Of a stretch of 62,778 nt of DNA, positions 42,673 through 52,523 are shown in pieces (position 1 is the stretch's first letter; the number at the start of each line of letters is the position of its first letter). This DNA is from RGIG464 sp045643185 (GTDB lineage Bacteria; Myxococcota_A; Bradymonadia; UBA4248). The notes under the pieces are model-generated. The model saw only the letters and a program-made list of their open reading frames with translations, had not been told where the DNA came from and made no database searches. The stretch covers positions 1 to 62,778 of the forward strand of contig JAZUKH010000265.1 of NCBI GenBank assembly GCA_045643185.1, in the 5' to 3' direction. The position numbers were made by a program, and so were the translations under genes.

Positions 42673-45252
42673 ATGAAGCGCACTCAGTCGATTTTGTGTG
42701 TCGTTGCCGTCGTGTCTTTAACGGCGTGTAGTCATGCTCAAGTAGAACCCGTCACGGTCGTGGAAGCACCGGTGATCGTGACTGTCCCTCCATCCGACTG
42801 TGTGCCGAACCGGGATGGCGTGCCGATGTGTGGCGACGCGCCGTTCGTGGTTCAGTGCGGTGAGCTCGGTTTGAGCGAACTGGCGGAAGAAGGCGCCGTG
42901 TGTGAGCGTCAGGGCGATGGCAAGCGCATCGTGCTTCGCGGCGACGTGTTGGCGTTTGATCGCACGTATGCCGGCGGCAGCGTCGTGATCGAAGGTGACC
43001 GCATCGTTTATGTCGGTTGCTCGCCTGATCTGACCGACGCCAGTGTGATCACGTGTCCCGATTCCGTCATCAGTCCGGGGTTGATCAACGCCCATGAACA
43101 TCTAAATTACTCGAATGCTCGTCCGGCCGTGTGGGGCGACGAGCGTTTTGACCATCGTCACGACTGGCGCAAGGGCTTGAACGGCCACACGCTCGTGCCT
43201 GGCCCTTCGACCGACCATAACGATGTGCCTGAGATGCGCGCGCTTTTGAGCGGTACCACGTCCATCTTTGGATCTGGGTCCGAAAAAGGTCTGGTCCGCA
43301 ATCTCGACAAAGAGTCGCCAGTCGGTGATGATACGCATCTGCCGATCTACCAGACGTTTCCGCTTTCCGACCACACGGGCATGCAGATCGAGTCAGGGTG
43401 CGGTTACTCGAAATACGCCAATGATGACCGCGAATCATGCCCGTACGGGCCGCATATCGGTGAAGGCATTAACGACGCGGCGCGCAATGAACTCGTGTGT
43501 TTGAGCAGCGACGAAGGGCGCGACATTTTTAAGTCCAACCTGGCTGTGATCCACGGCGTGGCGGCGACGTCCGAACTCATCGCCAAAATGGCGCAGAATG
43601 ACGTCAAAATGGTGTGGTCGCCGCGCACGAACATTGCGCTTTATGGCGACACGGCGCGCATCACCGCGTTTGACGAACTCGGTGTGACGATCGGTCTTGG
43701 CACCGACTGGATCTACTCGGGTTCGGCAAACATGCTTCGTGAACTTCGCTGCGTGGATGACCTCAACCGCGACTATTTTGGACATCATTTTAGCGATTAT
43801 GCGCTGTGGCTGATGCCGACCGTGGGTTCGGCTGCGGCGCTCGGCGTTTCGCACGTGCTCGGTCGTCTGGCTCCGAACTATGTGGCGGACATCGCGATGT
43901 TTCGCAAGACACCCGACAAACAGGCGCATCGCGCCGTGATCGCAGCCGACAACGCGGACGTGCTGCTCGTCATGTTGGGCGGCAAAGTGGTTTACGGCGA
44001 GTCGTCTGTGATGACGAGTGGCCGTTTCATGGATGTGTGTGGCATTGAAAAGAAGTTCGATAACATAGCCGCACGTTCGGAGGAGTTTGACACGATCGAG
44101 TCGTATGCGGCCTATCCACTGTATTTTTGCGCGGAGCCCGAGGATGAGCCGACCTGTGTGCCGCAGCGCGTTCGTGAGGCTGACACGACGGCGCAGGATC
44201 TGCCGATCTACACGGGCGTGGCGAGCGGCGCAGCCGACGTCCTCGACCGTGATGGCGACGGCGTGCCCGACTCGGTCGATAATTGTCCGGCCGTGTTCAA
44301 TCCGATCCGTCCGACCGACCACCCGCGCGTTCAGTCCGACCTGGACGGCGACGGCGTTGGTGATGCGTGCGACGCCTGGCCCACGTGCAGTGAAAATACG
44401 GCATCCTGTCTCACTTTGAACGCGCACGACCGCGACAATGACGGGGTGCCCAACTTCTTTGACAACTGTCCCAACGACGTTAATCCCGACCAGGCTGACC
44501 GCGACCGCGATGGGCTTGGCGACGCGTGTGACCCCTGCGACGACGCGACTGACCAGGATGGCGATGGCATTGGCGACGCGTGCGACCCCTGCCCGCAGGA
44601 TGGCCAGAATGAAGACGGACTGGGCTGCTCTTTGCCCGTGACGCCCATTTCTGAGATTCGCAACACCCATATCAACGGCACGCTCAAAGAAGATCTGATC
44701 AAAATTCAGGGCGTCGTGACGGGCATCGCGCCGCGTCTGGGCGGCATCGGCGGCATCTTCGTTCAGGATCTGCACGAAAACGTTGCGGTCATGCTCTATC
44801 ACCCTGAAGATGCCCAGAATGTGCGCATCGGCGACCTCATCGAAGTCAAAGGTTCTACCTCGGTCTATTACAGTCTCGTTCAGATCAAACCCACGTCGAT
44901 CAATATTCTTTCCTCCGACCACGCGCGTTTGCCGTTGACCATGACGGCTGAGCAGGCGACGGCCAACACGACGCCCGAAGTGACGCAAAACGCCTTCGAC
45001 AGCGTTCTCATCACGGTTCACGGGCTCACGCTCGACCGTTATGACGAGACTCAGCGCATTGGCGAGTGTTATATGGCCCATGATTCGGAAGGCCATGAAC
45101 TCTGCGTCGACGATTATCTCATCGGCACGGGAAAACTTCAAAATGTGCTCGAAATGAACAAAACGTACGATATTACAGGTATTCTTCTTTACGACTACGG
45201 CCGTGAAAAGCTTGCCCCTCGCCAGCGTGACGATATTTCGGTTTCGCCGTAA
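42673..45252 (+). CDS. surface amidohydrolase lipoprotein with TSP3-like repeats and OB-like C-terminus
   Basis: The 859-residue lipoprotein has lipobox SLTAC. Residues about 90-490 form an amidohydrolase-superfamily domain with metal-binding HEH (His141/His143), later VIHGVA (His294) and GTDW (Asp345), the layout of cytosine- or guanine-deaminase-like and chlorohydrolase-like enzymes. Then come about four calcium-binding D-x-D-G repeats (520-650) and a beta-barrel C-terminus resembling the OB-like part of secreted nucleases. A catalytic domain displayed on a calcium stalk at the surface is unusual for this enzyme family, whose members are normally cytoplasmic. The substrate is unknown. An in-frame ATG at 42613 is rejected because it precedes the signal peptide. 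Confidence 0.8.
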   Translation: MKRTQSILCVVAVVSLTACSHAQVEPVTVVEAPVIVTVPPSDCVPNRDGVPMCGDAPFVVQCGELGLSELAEEGAVCERQGDGKRIVLRGDVLAFDRTYAGGSVVIEGDRIVYVGCSPDLTDASVITCPDSVISPGLINAHEHLNYSNARPAVWGDERFDHRHDWRKGLNGHTLVPGPSTDHNDVPEMRALLSGTTSIFGSGSEKGLVRNLDKESPVGDDTHLPIYQTFPLSDHTGMQIESGCGYSKYANDDRESCPYGPHIGEGINDAARNELVCLSSDEGRDIFKSNLAVIHGVAATSELIAKMAQNDVKMVWSPRTNIALYGDTARITAFDELGVTIGLGTDWIYSGSANMLRELRCVDDLNRDYFGHHFSDYALWLMPTVGSAAALGVSHVLGRLAPNYVADIAMFRKTPDKQAHRAVIAADNADVLLVMLGGKVVYGESSVMTSGRFMDVCGIEKKFDNIAARSEEFDTIESYAAYPLYFCAEPEDEPTCVPQRVREADTTAQDLPIYTGVASGAADVLDRDGDGVPDSVDNCPAVFNPIRPTDHPRVQSDLDGDGVGDACDAWPTCSENTASCLTLNAHDRDNDGVPNFFDNCPNDVNPDQADRDRDGLGDACDPCDDATDQDGDGIGDACDPCPQDGQNEDGLGCSLPVTPISEIRNTHINGTLKEDLIKIQGVVTGIAPRLGGIGGIFVQDLHENVAVMLYHPEDAQNVRIGDLIEVKGSTSVYYSLVQIKPTSINILSSDHARLPLTMTAEQATANTTPEVTQNAFDSVLITVHGLTLDRYDETQRIGECYMAHDSEGHELCVDDYLIGTGKLQNVLEMNKTYDITGILLYDYGREKLAPRQRDDISVSP

Positions 45253-45494
45253 TCACGATCTTTGCTACAAATCAACCATACAGCGCAAGGAATCATCTGA
45301 AAATGCTGTATTTGTTAAGATTTAAATCAATTCTGTGCTAAATTTGTTCATGTCACCCAATCCTCCATATTTGGTTTTTCAGCAATACCCAACATGCAGG
45401 ATTTGGGTGACAACTTAAATCACTTTTGCGAACTTGATCAGACGCTATCCTACGAATTTTTCGTGAGACAGCAATGTTCACATATTATATTAAT

Positions 45495-46010
45495 CTATTT
45501 ACATTCGCCTGATTTTTCTACACAACTATTTGGACATTTTTTGACGTCGAAAACATCATATTTATTCGTTTGATAAAAATAGTGCATTTCATTATTTGTC
45601 GTTTCTTCACAAACCTTGGTATATCGCACGTAACCGCCATCTGGATCAGTTTCACAAACAAATACTTTTTCTCCCGCTTTCGTGCATGGATCTTTTGGGG
45701 TGCAACGAGCTCCCGAGGTCTTACCGGTTAAACACACATTATCTTTCTTATCTGTCAAATTAACAGCGTCAGAGCAATCCAGCGCAGAAACATTAGAAAC
45801 AGTAACATATTCGCCAACATCGCAGAATATAAGATAGTTGTCTACGCAATAGGCAGATTTTTTAGTGCATTCACTTCCTTCTTCCGGCACGATCTTTTTG
45901 CAAGCCGTACCGTCACAATTGTGTATGCAATACTCAATCTCACCTGCATTCATTTCGTTTGGATCATAGCCGTATATACCGTTTCCTTTTATACAAATTG
46001 ACGCAGTGTG
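45495..46010 (-). pseudogene. 5'-truncated cysteine-rich lipoprotein gene
   Basis: From its first ATG (45953) the frame encodes 152 residues, but family-like sequence continues upstream without a start codon (ICIKGNGIYGYDPNE) to a stop at 46011-46013. There is no signal peptide or lipobox. The remaining part matches the C-terminal pattern of the proteins at 15985 and 31853 (YCVDNYLIFC, CPNSCVEKSGEC). The simplest reading is a lipoprotein gene whose 5' half was lost. The break lies about 55 bases from palindrome copy F, which may have taken part in the deletion. Confidence 0.7.
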
Positions 46011-46066
46011 TTAATGGTCAGGCAGTATTTTTATTTCAAATATGAAATTTTTATAATTAAATTTTG

Positions 46067-46275
46067 GTGGCGCCGCCTATTGCCGTTGGCAATACGGCGG
46101 ACGCGCGGCGGCTTCTCCCTCGTAAGAGACGCAATATTTTGCGTCTCTACTCGGTCAATACGCCGCCGCTTCTTGGTTTTTTGCGTCCACCGTGGCTGTG
46201 TTGAATGCTACGGAGCTACATGGAAACATCGCTCCTGTTGACGCCCCGCTACGCCTTCGCCTGGCGGGGGCGTCA
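46067..46275. repeat. compound palindromic element, copy F (diverged)
   Basis: Three nested palindromes occur. CCGCC-TATTGCC / GGCAATA-C-GGCGG (46072-46099) has one bulged C. GCGGCGGC ... AATACGCCGCCGC encloses TAAGAGACGCAATATTTTGCGTCTCTA. GACGCCCC ... GGGGCGTC (46240-46275) encloses GCTACGCCTTCGCCTGG. An unpaired GCTACATGGAAAC stretch near 46215 matches half of the core of copy E. It looks like a mosaic of several elements. The remaining part of the 386-bp gap is AT-rich leader for the vWA gene. Confidence 0.7.
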
Positions 46276-46396
46276 GCAAGGTCCCATTAAACTTGACAAA
46301 GTATGGCTAAATATAAATAATTGCTAATAAATTAACAACGGTGTTGTTAAAGCCAGGATGGCCTTCAATCATTAATTAATTAGTTAGGATAAAACG

Positions 46397-48685
46397 ATGA
46401 AAAGACTGGCGATTTTAGGAACGGCAGCATTGGCGTCGATGTGCATGTGTGGCATGGCGTATGCGGATACCTATGTTCCTTCACGGACGATCAGTCTTGT
46501 GTATGACGATTCCGGAAGTATGTCGAACCTTGGCACGATCCAGTCGCCGACCTGCGTTGACACGTGGAGCCAGGCTCGCTATGCCATGGAGATCATGGCG
46601 TCGATGTTGGACGAACGGGATCAGCTCAACATCTATTATATGAGCGATTACGAGACGTCTCAGGATGCGCCGCCTCGTCTTCGCCTCAAAGGCAGCCGCG
46701 ATGCGCACGAGATCGAACAGAATGTCGAGCGCGTCCACCAGACGCTCACGCGTGCCGGTGAAACGCCCTTCAACAGCGTTCGCAAAGCCTATAAGGACTT
46801 GGCACATACGGCTTCGGACGAAAACTGGCTCGTCGTACTTACCGATGGTGAGTTTCAGGGCGTCAACGGGCGTATCGAGGACGAGTTCCATAAATACACC
46901 AAGAATCGCCGCGTCAAAGTGATGATGCTCGCCATGGGCGAACAGGCGTCGTTGATCGAAAGTGATGAAGAAAACGGCATCTATTTCGAACATGCCGTGA
47001 CCTCTAAACAGATCCGTTCAAAGCTGACCAAGCTGACGAACCGCATCTTTCAGCGCAACGCGCTGCCGCAAAAGAACGTGGCGACGGTGAGCTTCGACGT
47101 GCCGATGCGTGAGCTCATCGTGTTTGCCCAGGGTAAAGACGTTTCGATCACGAGTTTGTCGACGGAGGGCAAGACCGTGACCCCGTCGTCGAACATTCAC
47201 GCGATGTATTCAAAACAGGCTGCGGAACCGCGTCCGACGTGCAACGTCTTTGACGAGTCGCTGAACGGCAAAGTGGCGACGTTTGACGGTGACTTTGATG
47301 CCGGTACTTATACGATCAACCTCACTGGTTCGCCGGACTCCATCGAGGTCTATTACAAGCCCAATGTCGACGTCCAAATGTATTTTTATGACGGCGTTGG
47401 TAAAGACGTGACCGATAAAGCCAAGTTGAGCAATGGCAAGTACCGTGTTGGTTTTGGCTTTGTGAAGGCTGGCACGAAGGACGCCGTGCCAGCATCGCCG
47501 TTGCTCGGTAATGCGGAATACACGGCCAAGCTCGTCAACAATGACGCTGAACCTGTGACGGTGCATGACGGCGATGTGATTACGATCAGCGAGGGCACGC
47601 TCGTCGGTGACTTCGAAGCGACGTTTTTGAAATATAACCAGGTGCACACGCAGCTGGCGCCGCGCACCATCTTTTTTACAAACGAACTGGTCTGGCAGGT
47701 CGCGTCCCAGGCTCAGCCGCTGGTGCTGACGGCTGATGGCGTAAAAAGTGGCAACGGTGACCTCACGGCACACGTTCGCATGAAGAATAACGAAGGCTCC
47801 GTGAGCGAGCTGACGGACGCGCAGTGGCAGGCCGTCGAGTCGGTCGATGCCGTCGAGATCTTGCCGCCGCCTGACAAGCCACAAAAAAGTCACAGACACA
47901 AGAAAAAGCCCAAAGAACAGCCAAAACGTTTTGTGTTCCAGGCGAACAAGGGCGCCGCAAACGGTGATGTGGCCCTCGACGCCGTTTCGCAGGGCGATCC
48001 CATGATGTTGTGTATGCCCAAAGCCTGGTCGATCACCAAAGCTTTTAAGATCTGGCGCGGTATCGATATTTGCGAAAACGAAAAATTCGTTTATCGCGCC
48101 TGCACCGAGTTTGCGATGGGCGAATCGACCGCTTACGGTTGTTCCGAAGACACACAGGTTCAGGTCAAAAATGGCCTGTCCGGCTTCAGCTTCGTTTTGC
48201 GCTTTTTCCAGGACTGGTGGGGAATGCTCGTCGCCTTGTTCCTGATCTTTGGCTGGGTCAAAAAGCACTGGATGCCTGCGATCGATCGTCGCGTCAAAAT
48301 TCAGATGAAGTCTCAGAATTTCACGACGCGTGACCAGGAGACGAGCGGTCGTTATCAAAGATGTTGGCTCAACTTTTTGCCGTATCGAGACAGTACGGGA
48401 ACGGTGTCGTTAGGCGGCAGCGTCAAAGCAGATGTGCCCAAAACGTTGGAATTGCGTTCCATGGGCGGCAGTAAGTTGAATTTGACCAATGCGTCTAAGT
48501 TTGCTGGCAAAAAGCAGATCACTTTCAATTCGAAAAATGTGGATGAGAGCTACGGCGCCAAGGCGGGTAAAAAACGCGCCAAAAAGCCGTTCGCATTCAA
48601 TACAGAGCAACCCATTGTCATTAAATCAAAAGATTTTACCTATTCATTTGTGCTTCACTCGAAGAAGCTCAGACGACGTAAATAA
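46397..48685 (+). CDS. secreted, membrane-anchored von Willebrand A protein (first gene of tubulin-like operon)
   Basis: The 762-residue protein has a signal peptide (cleavage near MAYA-DTY, residue 23). A vWA domain follows (about 30-220) with the metal-ion site DxSxS (Asp37, Ser39, Ser41) and a later LTDGE. Next is a long beta-rich extracytoplasmic region to about 590. A single transmembrane helix (about 605-625, WWGMLVALFLIFGWV) is followed by a basic cytoplasmic tail of about 140 residues. The orientation is thus type I: adhesive domain outside the inner membrane, tail inside, where it could contact the tubulin-like protein encoded 12 bases downstream. AGGAT precedes the ATG. The family role is unknown. 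Confidence 0.82.
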   Translation: MKRLAILGTAALASMCMCGMAYADTYVPSRTISLVYDDSGSMSNLGTIQSPTCVDTWSQARYAMEIMASMLDERDQLNIYYMSDYETSQDAPPRLRLKGSRDAHEIEQNVERVHQTLTRAGETPFNSVRKAYKDLAHTASDENWLVVLTDGEFQGVNGRIEDEFHKYTKNRRVKVMMLAMGEQASLIESDEENGIYFEHAVTSKQIRSKLTKLTNRIFQRNALPQKNVATVSFDVPMRELIVFAQGKDVSITSLSTEGKTVTPSSNIHAMYSKQAAEPRPTCNVFDESLNGKVATFDGDFDAGTYTINLTGSPDSIEVYYKPNVDVQMYFYDGVGKDVTDKAKLSNGKYRVGFGFVKAGTKDAVPASPLLGNAEYTAKLVNNDAEPVTVHDGDVITISEGTLVGDFEATFLKYNQVHTQLAPRTIFFTNELVWQVASQAQPLVLTADGVKSGNGDLTAHVRMKNNEGSVSELTDAQWQAVESVDAVEILPPPDKPQKSHRHKKKPKEQPKRFVFQANKGAANGDVALDAVSQGDPMMLCMPKAWSITKAFKIWRGIDICENEKFVYRACTEFAMGESTAYGCSEDTQVQVKNGLSGFSFVLRFFQDWWGMLVALFLIFGWVKKHWMPAIDRRVKIQMKSQNFTTRDQETSGRYQRCWLNFLPYRDSTGTVSLGGSVKADVPKTLELRSMGGSKLNLTNASKFAGKKQITFNSKNVDESYGAKAGKKRAKKPFAFNTEQPIVIKSKDFTYSFVLHSKKLRRRK

Positions 48686-48697
48686 AGGAGAAAACAG

Positions 48698-51600
48698 ATG
48701 ATAGCACCGACATTGTTGATTGGTCTTGGTGGTACGGGATCAAAGATCGTTTGCCGAGTCTCAAAGATGGTTACAGAAGAACAGCGCCGTCGCATTGGCT
48801 TCGCTGTTTTTGATACGGACGTCAACGAGCTTCGTGAGATTCAGGAAGCCAATCCGTTTATCGCAGTGATCCAGACGTCGACGAAGTTGAGCGTGGGTGA
48901 GTATTTGAACATCGACACGTACGCTAGGGACAACTGGTTCCCGGTGAACTCGATCCTGAACAGCAAAACATTGACGGAAGGCGCTGGTCAGGTTCGCGCG
49001 ATCTCACGTCTGGCGCTCGACACGGCGATCCGTGCCAACCTGATGACGCCGTTGCACAAATGCATCGAGAACCTTTACAAACTCGAAGAAGATCAGACGA
49101 GCCAGGCTTTGCGCGTGATCATCGTCAGCTCACTCGCCGGCGGCACCGGTTCGGGCTTGATCTTGCCCGTCGCGCTCTATCTGCGTAATTACTTGGCGAC
49201 GCGTTTTCAGCAGAGTGCCAACATTACACGCGGTTTCTTCATTTTGCCCGAGGTGTTCTACGAAGTCATTCACGGCTCGGCTGAACAAAATAATCTCAAG
49301 TGTAATGCCTACGCGACGTTGCGCGAACTCGACGCGTTTTTGATGAAGGGCGACGGCACGCTGCCGGCGCGTTTTGAAAAAAGCGTGCGTTTGGAATTCC
49401 CGCGCACCGGTTCCGAAAACCACGAAGAATATCAGGTCCGTCCGTACGATTTCTGCTTCCTGTTCGATGCCCAGAACACCGAAGGTAAGAAACTCAATGA
49501 CTTTAACCAATATTTGGATCACGCAGCCAACTGCATCTATGCGCAGTCGATCGGGCCGATGAACAAACGCAGCAACTCGAGCGAAGACAATACGATCCGT
49601 GCTTTGGCGCGCGAACATGGGCGTAACCGCTATGCCGGTGCTGGTTGCTCCATGCTCATCTACCCGTTCGAGGAAGTGCGCGAATACGTGGCCATCAAGT
49701 GGACGCAGCAATGCGTTTCAAACGAGTGGCTGCGTTTCGATAAAATGTACTCCGACAAAAAGAACAAACAGTCGGAAATGCGCGAACAGGGCATCTTGGT
49801 CGGTGATACGATCCGCGGCGATGACTACATCATGACGATCGAATCGCTCGCCAATCAACGTGATCCGTTTGCCAAAACCATGCAGAATCAGTGTATGCGC
49901 TATGGCAACGACGGGTTGGAGGTGCTTGGCAACAAGTGGGATGAATACATCCGTGAATTGAAAAAATTCGTCGAAAACGAAGCGAAGAATCAGTCCGACC
50001 TGGATAGTCAGCGCGATGCGTCACTCGCGCGTCTTTCGGATGTCGAAGGTGATCCCGATACCTATCCCAAGCTTCAGGACGCCATTCGCGAAATTATGAA
50101 ATATTACAACATGGTCGAACGCAAATGCGATGACAAGGCTTCGACCATCGCTTACACGATCTTTCAGGGGCAATCCACCAACGTCACCGCTGAAAGCCGC
50201 GGCTATCAGCTCGAAAGTTATTTGCGCGACGGTTCGGGGGCGTTTATGCATCCGAATGCCGTGCGATACTTCCTCTACCAGGCTAAGAATCGATTCGTTC
50301 AGGAACAGAAAGTGAACGACAACCGCCTCAAAGAGCTGAACGACGCCTTTGGTAAGGACGGGATCGAAGCGATTCTCGATGATCCCAATACGGACGAAGT
50401 GGAGAATATCGACAATCTTGCCGACCGTAAGCGTTCGCTGCGCGACAAATTAAAGAATGCCATGGGTAAACTGACCGACGATCAGGAAGACATGAAGGCG
50501 TCTTTCCAGGGCTTGATCACGAAAGCTGACGAACTGCGCGTTGTGGGCATTCTGAAATATGTGTTCAAAGAAGGTCTGGATTATTTGAACGGCTTGATCG
50601 AAGCCTTCGAGCGCTTTTATGACAACTTTGAACAGAAGGTCAACGGCATGTCGAAGCGACTCGCTGAGATCTCGAAAAAATGCACGAATCAGCCAGGGAA
50701 AACGACGCGTTATGTCTGCTCATCGACGATCTGCTTGAATCGCATGGTCGAAAAACTGGCTTACAAAGGCAGCGTCGTGTCTGTGGACAGCCGTCTGGCC
50801 GACGAGATCTACTCGAAGGTCCGTGGCTATGCCATGGCGAAAGACAAACCGAAAAATGCGTTTGAGACGATCTTTGATGAAGGCATCATCGGTTATTTCA
50901 AAAAACAGATGATGGAGACTTATGGCTCGAAGATCGACATGAACATCATGGACGCGTTGGAACGCGAGGTCGAGTTGGAATCGGGCGAAACCGATATGCC
51001 GCAGGTCATGCTGGATCAGCGCGTGAAGCAGATCATCGAAAATACGCGCGACATGTCGAAGCCGTTCATCGAACGTCCAATGGGTGAAGAAGTGGCCCCG
51101 ATCTCGGCGTGTACCTACAACCCAAGTTTGGACCCGAAAGACGACTCGCCGCGTTCGTCGTTCATTCATCGTGAACTGTCAAACTACGGCGGCACGCCGG
51201 ACGACGATATTTCGCGTTACACGATCATGTTTTACCAGTCGATCTACTCGTTACGCGCGAATCGCCTGTCGAAATTCAGCCCGTCGATCAGCAGCGTGGA
51301 CGGACAAGCGGGCGAGTATTTCAGAGCGTATTATGAACTGGTGAACCAGATCACGCCGATGTCGAACAAGACACCGGTCATTACGCCGCATATCGACTGT
51401 CGTTGGCACGTCGTGGCGAACATGCCCGACCTGGACGATGGCAACCAGAAACGCATTGAAACCCGTATTTACAAGGCATTCATGCTCGGCTTGTTGTATC
51501 ACGTGATCGACTGTGGCAAGACAGCGCGTGGTCGCATTTTGTACAAGCTGCGTTTGAGCGGTTGCGCGCCTGAAGAGTTCGTGGTGTCGAACAAAACGCC

Positions 51601-52264
51601 GTGCGACGAATTCTACGAAGTGCTGGATGCGTTGACGATCAACCCGGTCATCGTGAACCAGATCATGGAAGACGCCGAACGTCGTTTGAAACGTGAGATC
51701 ATCGCCAAGACCTCGTTTGAGCGTTCCATGCTGTATAAGATGATCAAAAGCCTCGTGCTTGAACAGTATCCGATGTTCAAACAGATCACGTTGTTCGACC
51801 TTTGCACGTTGTTGAAAGTCTCAACGCCGTCGGCGAACTTCGACAATGCGACCGGCATCGACATCATGCGTGCCATGTTCGACACCGTGTATGATTACAT
51901 GACGAAGATCATGCCCCAAAGCGAAGTCGAAGTGGCTTATGGCAAATTCCTGAATGAGCAATACAACCTGTTTGAAAAGAACCTGGTGAATTATCGCAAC
52001 ATTCAGGACTGTGAAGGCGTCGCCACGGATTGTCTCAAAAATTGCGATTTTGTCGATTTCGTCGATGATATGGTGTTGGCACTCAATCACATTCTCGAAA
52101 CGCTGGAACTGGATTCGACGCGTGACGAGATCGAGACGCGTTGGCATCTGAAAAAGCGAGGCATTCGTGAGTTGACTGAGCCTGCAGAGTCGAGTGAAAG
52201 CGTGCTGAACTCGTCGGATGAAGCCGCGTTGAACCTCAACCCGGACGATGGTTGGCAAGTCTAG
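48698..52264 (+). CDS. large FtsZ/tubulin-like GTPase
   Basis: The 1188-residue protein has an N-terminal tubulin/FtsZ-fold domain (about 1-350). GLGGTGSK (9-16) forms the first phosphate loop, AVFDTD follows, and SLAGGTGSG (145-153) is the tubulin signature loop. NAYATLRELDAF and a later FDAQN segment resemble FtsZ N-box/T6 motifs. The layout matches the bacterial tubulin_2 type (FtsZ-like families predicted to remodel membranes). Residues about 420-660 are largely coiled-coil, and the C-terminal 500 residues are helical and unassigned. At three times FtsZ length it is not the cell-division FtsZ. AGGAG precedes the ATG, 12 bases after the vWA gene. Confidence 0.85.
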   Translation: MIAPTLLIGLGGTGSKIVCRVSKMVTEEQRRRIGFAVFDTDVNELREIQEANPFIAVIQTSTKLSVGEYLNIDTYARDNWFPVNSILNSKTLTEGAGQVRAISRLALDTAIRANLMTPLHKCIENLYKLEEDQTSQALRVIIVSSLAGGTGSGLILPVALYLRNYLATRFQQSANITRGFFILPEVFYEVIHGSAEQNNLKCNAYATLRELDAFLMKGDGTLPARFEKSVRLEFPRTGSENHEEYQVRPYDFCFLFDAQNTEGKKLNDFNQYLDHAANCIYAQSIGPMNKRSNSSEDNTIRALAREHGRNRYAGAGCSMLIYPFEEVREYVAIKWTQQCVSNEWLRFDKMYSDKKNKQSEMREQGILVGDTIRGDDYIMTIESLANQRDPFAKTMQNQCMRYGNDGLEVLGNKWDEYIRELKKFVENEAKNQSDLDSQRDASLARLSDVEGDPDTYPKLQDAIREIMKYYNMVERKCDDKASTIAYTIFQGQSTNVTAESRGYQLESYLRDGSGAFMHPNAVRYFLYQAKNRFVQEQKVNDNRLKELNDAFGKDGIEAILDDPNTDEVENIDNLADRKRSLRDKLKNAMGKLTDDQEDMKASFQGLITKADELRVVGILKYVFKEGLDYLNGLIEAFERFYDNFEQKVNGMSKRLAEISKKCTNQPGKTTRYVCSSTICLNRMVEKLAYKGSVVSVDSRLADEIYSKVRGYAMAKDKPKNAFETIFDEGIIGYFKKQMMETYGSKIDMNIMDALEREVELESGETDMPQVMLDQRVKQIIENTRDMSKPFIERPMGEEVAPISACTYNPSLDPKDDSPRSSFIHRELSNYGGTPDDDISRYTIMFYQSIYSLRANRLSKFSPSISSVDGQAGEYFRAYYELVNQITPMSNKTPVITPHIDCRWHVVANMPDLDDGNQKRIETRIYKAFMLGLLYHVIDCGKTARGRILYKLRLSGCAPEEFVVSNKTPCDEFYEVLDALTINPVIVNQIMEDAERRLKREIIAKTSFERSMLYKMIKSLVLEQYPMFKQITLFDLCTLLKVSTPSANFDNATGIDIMRAMFDTVYDYMTKIMPQSEVEVAYGKFLNEQYNLFEKNLVNYRNIQDCEGVATDCLKNCDFVDFVDDMVLALNHILETLELDSTRDEIETRWHLKKRGIRELTEPAESSESVLNSSDEAALNLNPDDGWQV

Positions 52265-52267
52265 TTA

Positions 52268-52287
52268 CGCCGTGCCGGTGCACGGCG
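52268..52287 (+). repeat. hairpin directly after the tubulin-like gene
   Basis: CGCCGTGC-CGGT-GCACGGCG is a perfect 8-bp stem with a four-base loop, four bases after the stop codon. No T tract follows, so it is more likely an mRNA 3'-end stabiliser or attenuator than a terminator. Confidence 0.6.
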
Positions 52288-52317
52288 AGTGATGGCATAT
52301 CACGCCGTCGTGCGTGC

Positions 52318-52447
52318 CGTAGGCAGAGAGGGTAGCGGCGTATTGGCGATGGCGATGTTTCCATGTAGCGCCGTAGCATGCTACGGCGTTACATGGAAAC
52401 GATAAATCGCCGCCAATAGCCGCGTAGGGGGAGACTTCCCCCTCCCC
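52318..52447. repeat. composite REP-like palindrome, copy E, inside the tubulin-like operon
   Basis: GTAGGCAGAGAGGGTAGCGGCGTATT, inner arms GGCGAT ... TTTCCATGTA-CGCCGTAGCATG / CATGCTACGGCG-TACATGGAAA ... ATCGCC, then AATAGCCGCGTAGGGGGAGACTTCCCCCTCCCC. It has the longest core of all copies. It lies between the second and third genes of a same-strand operon and could set the ratio of the GTPase to the membrane proteins. Confidence 0.87.
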
Positions 52448-52523
52448 AAAAACACAAGAGTTCTTTGAAAACCGCTCACTTCGGGGCTCAAAGCGATCAC
52501 CCAAGTGAAAAAGGTTGAGGAAT

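Noticed and set aside
43435..45141. 568-residue open frame on the minus strand
   Set aside because: It is antisense to the amidohydrolase gene, has no signal or motif, is rich in Arg/His/Val as expected from reverse reading of this GC-skewed coding sequence, and has no ribosome-binding site.
48698..52264. Cell-division FtsZ
   Set aside because: It is three times too long, with coiled-coil and C-terminal regions absent from FtsZ. It lacks the FtsZ C-terminal FtsA-binding peptide and is not beside ftsA, ftsQ or mur genes.
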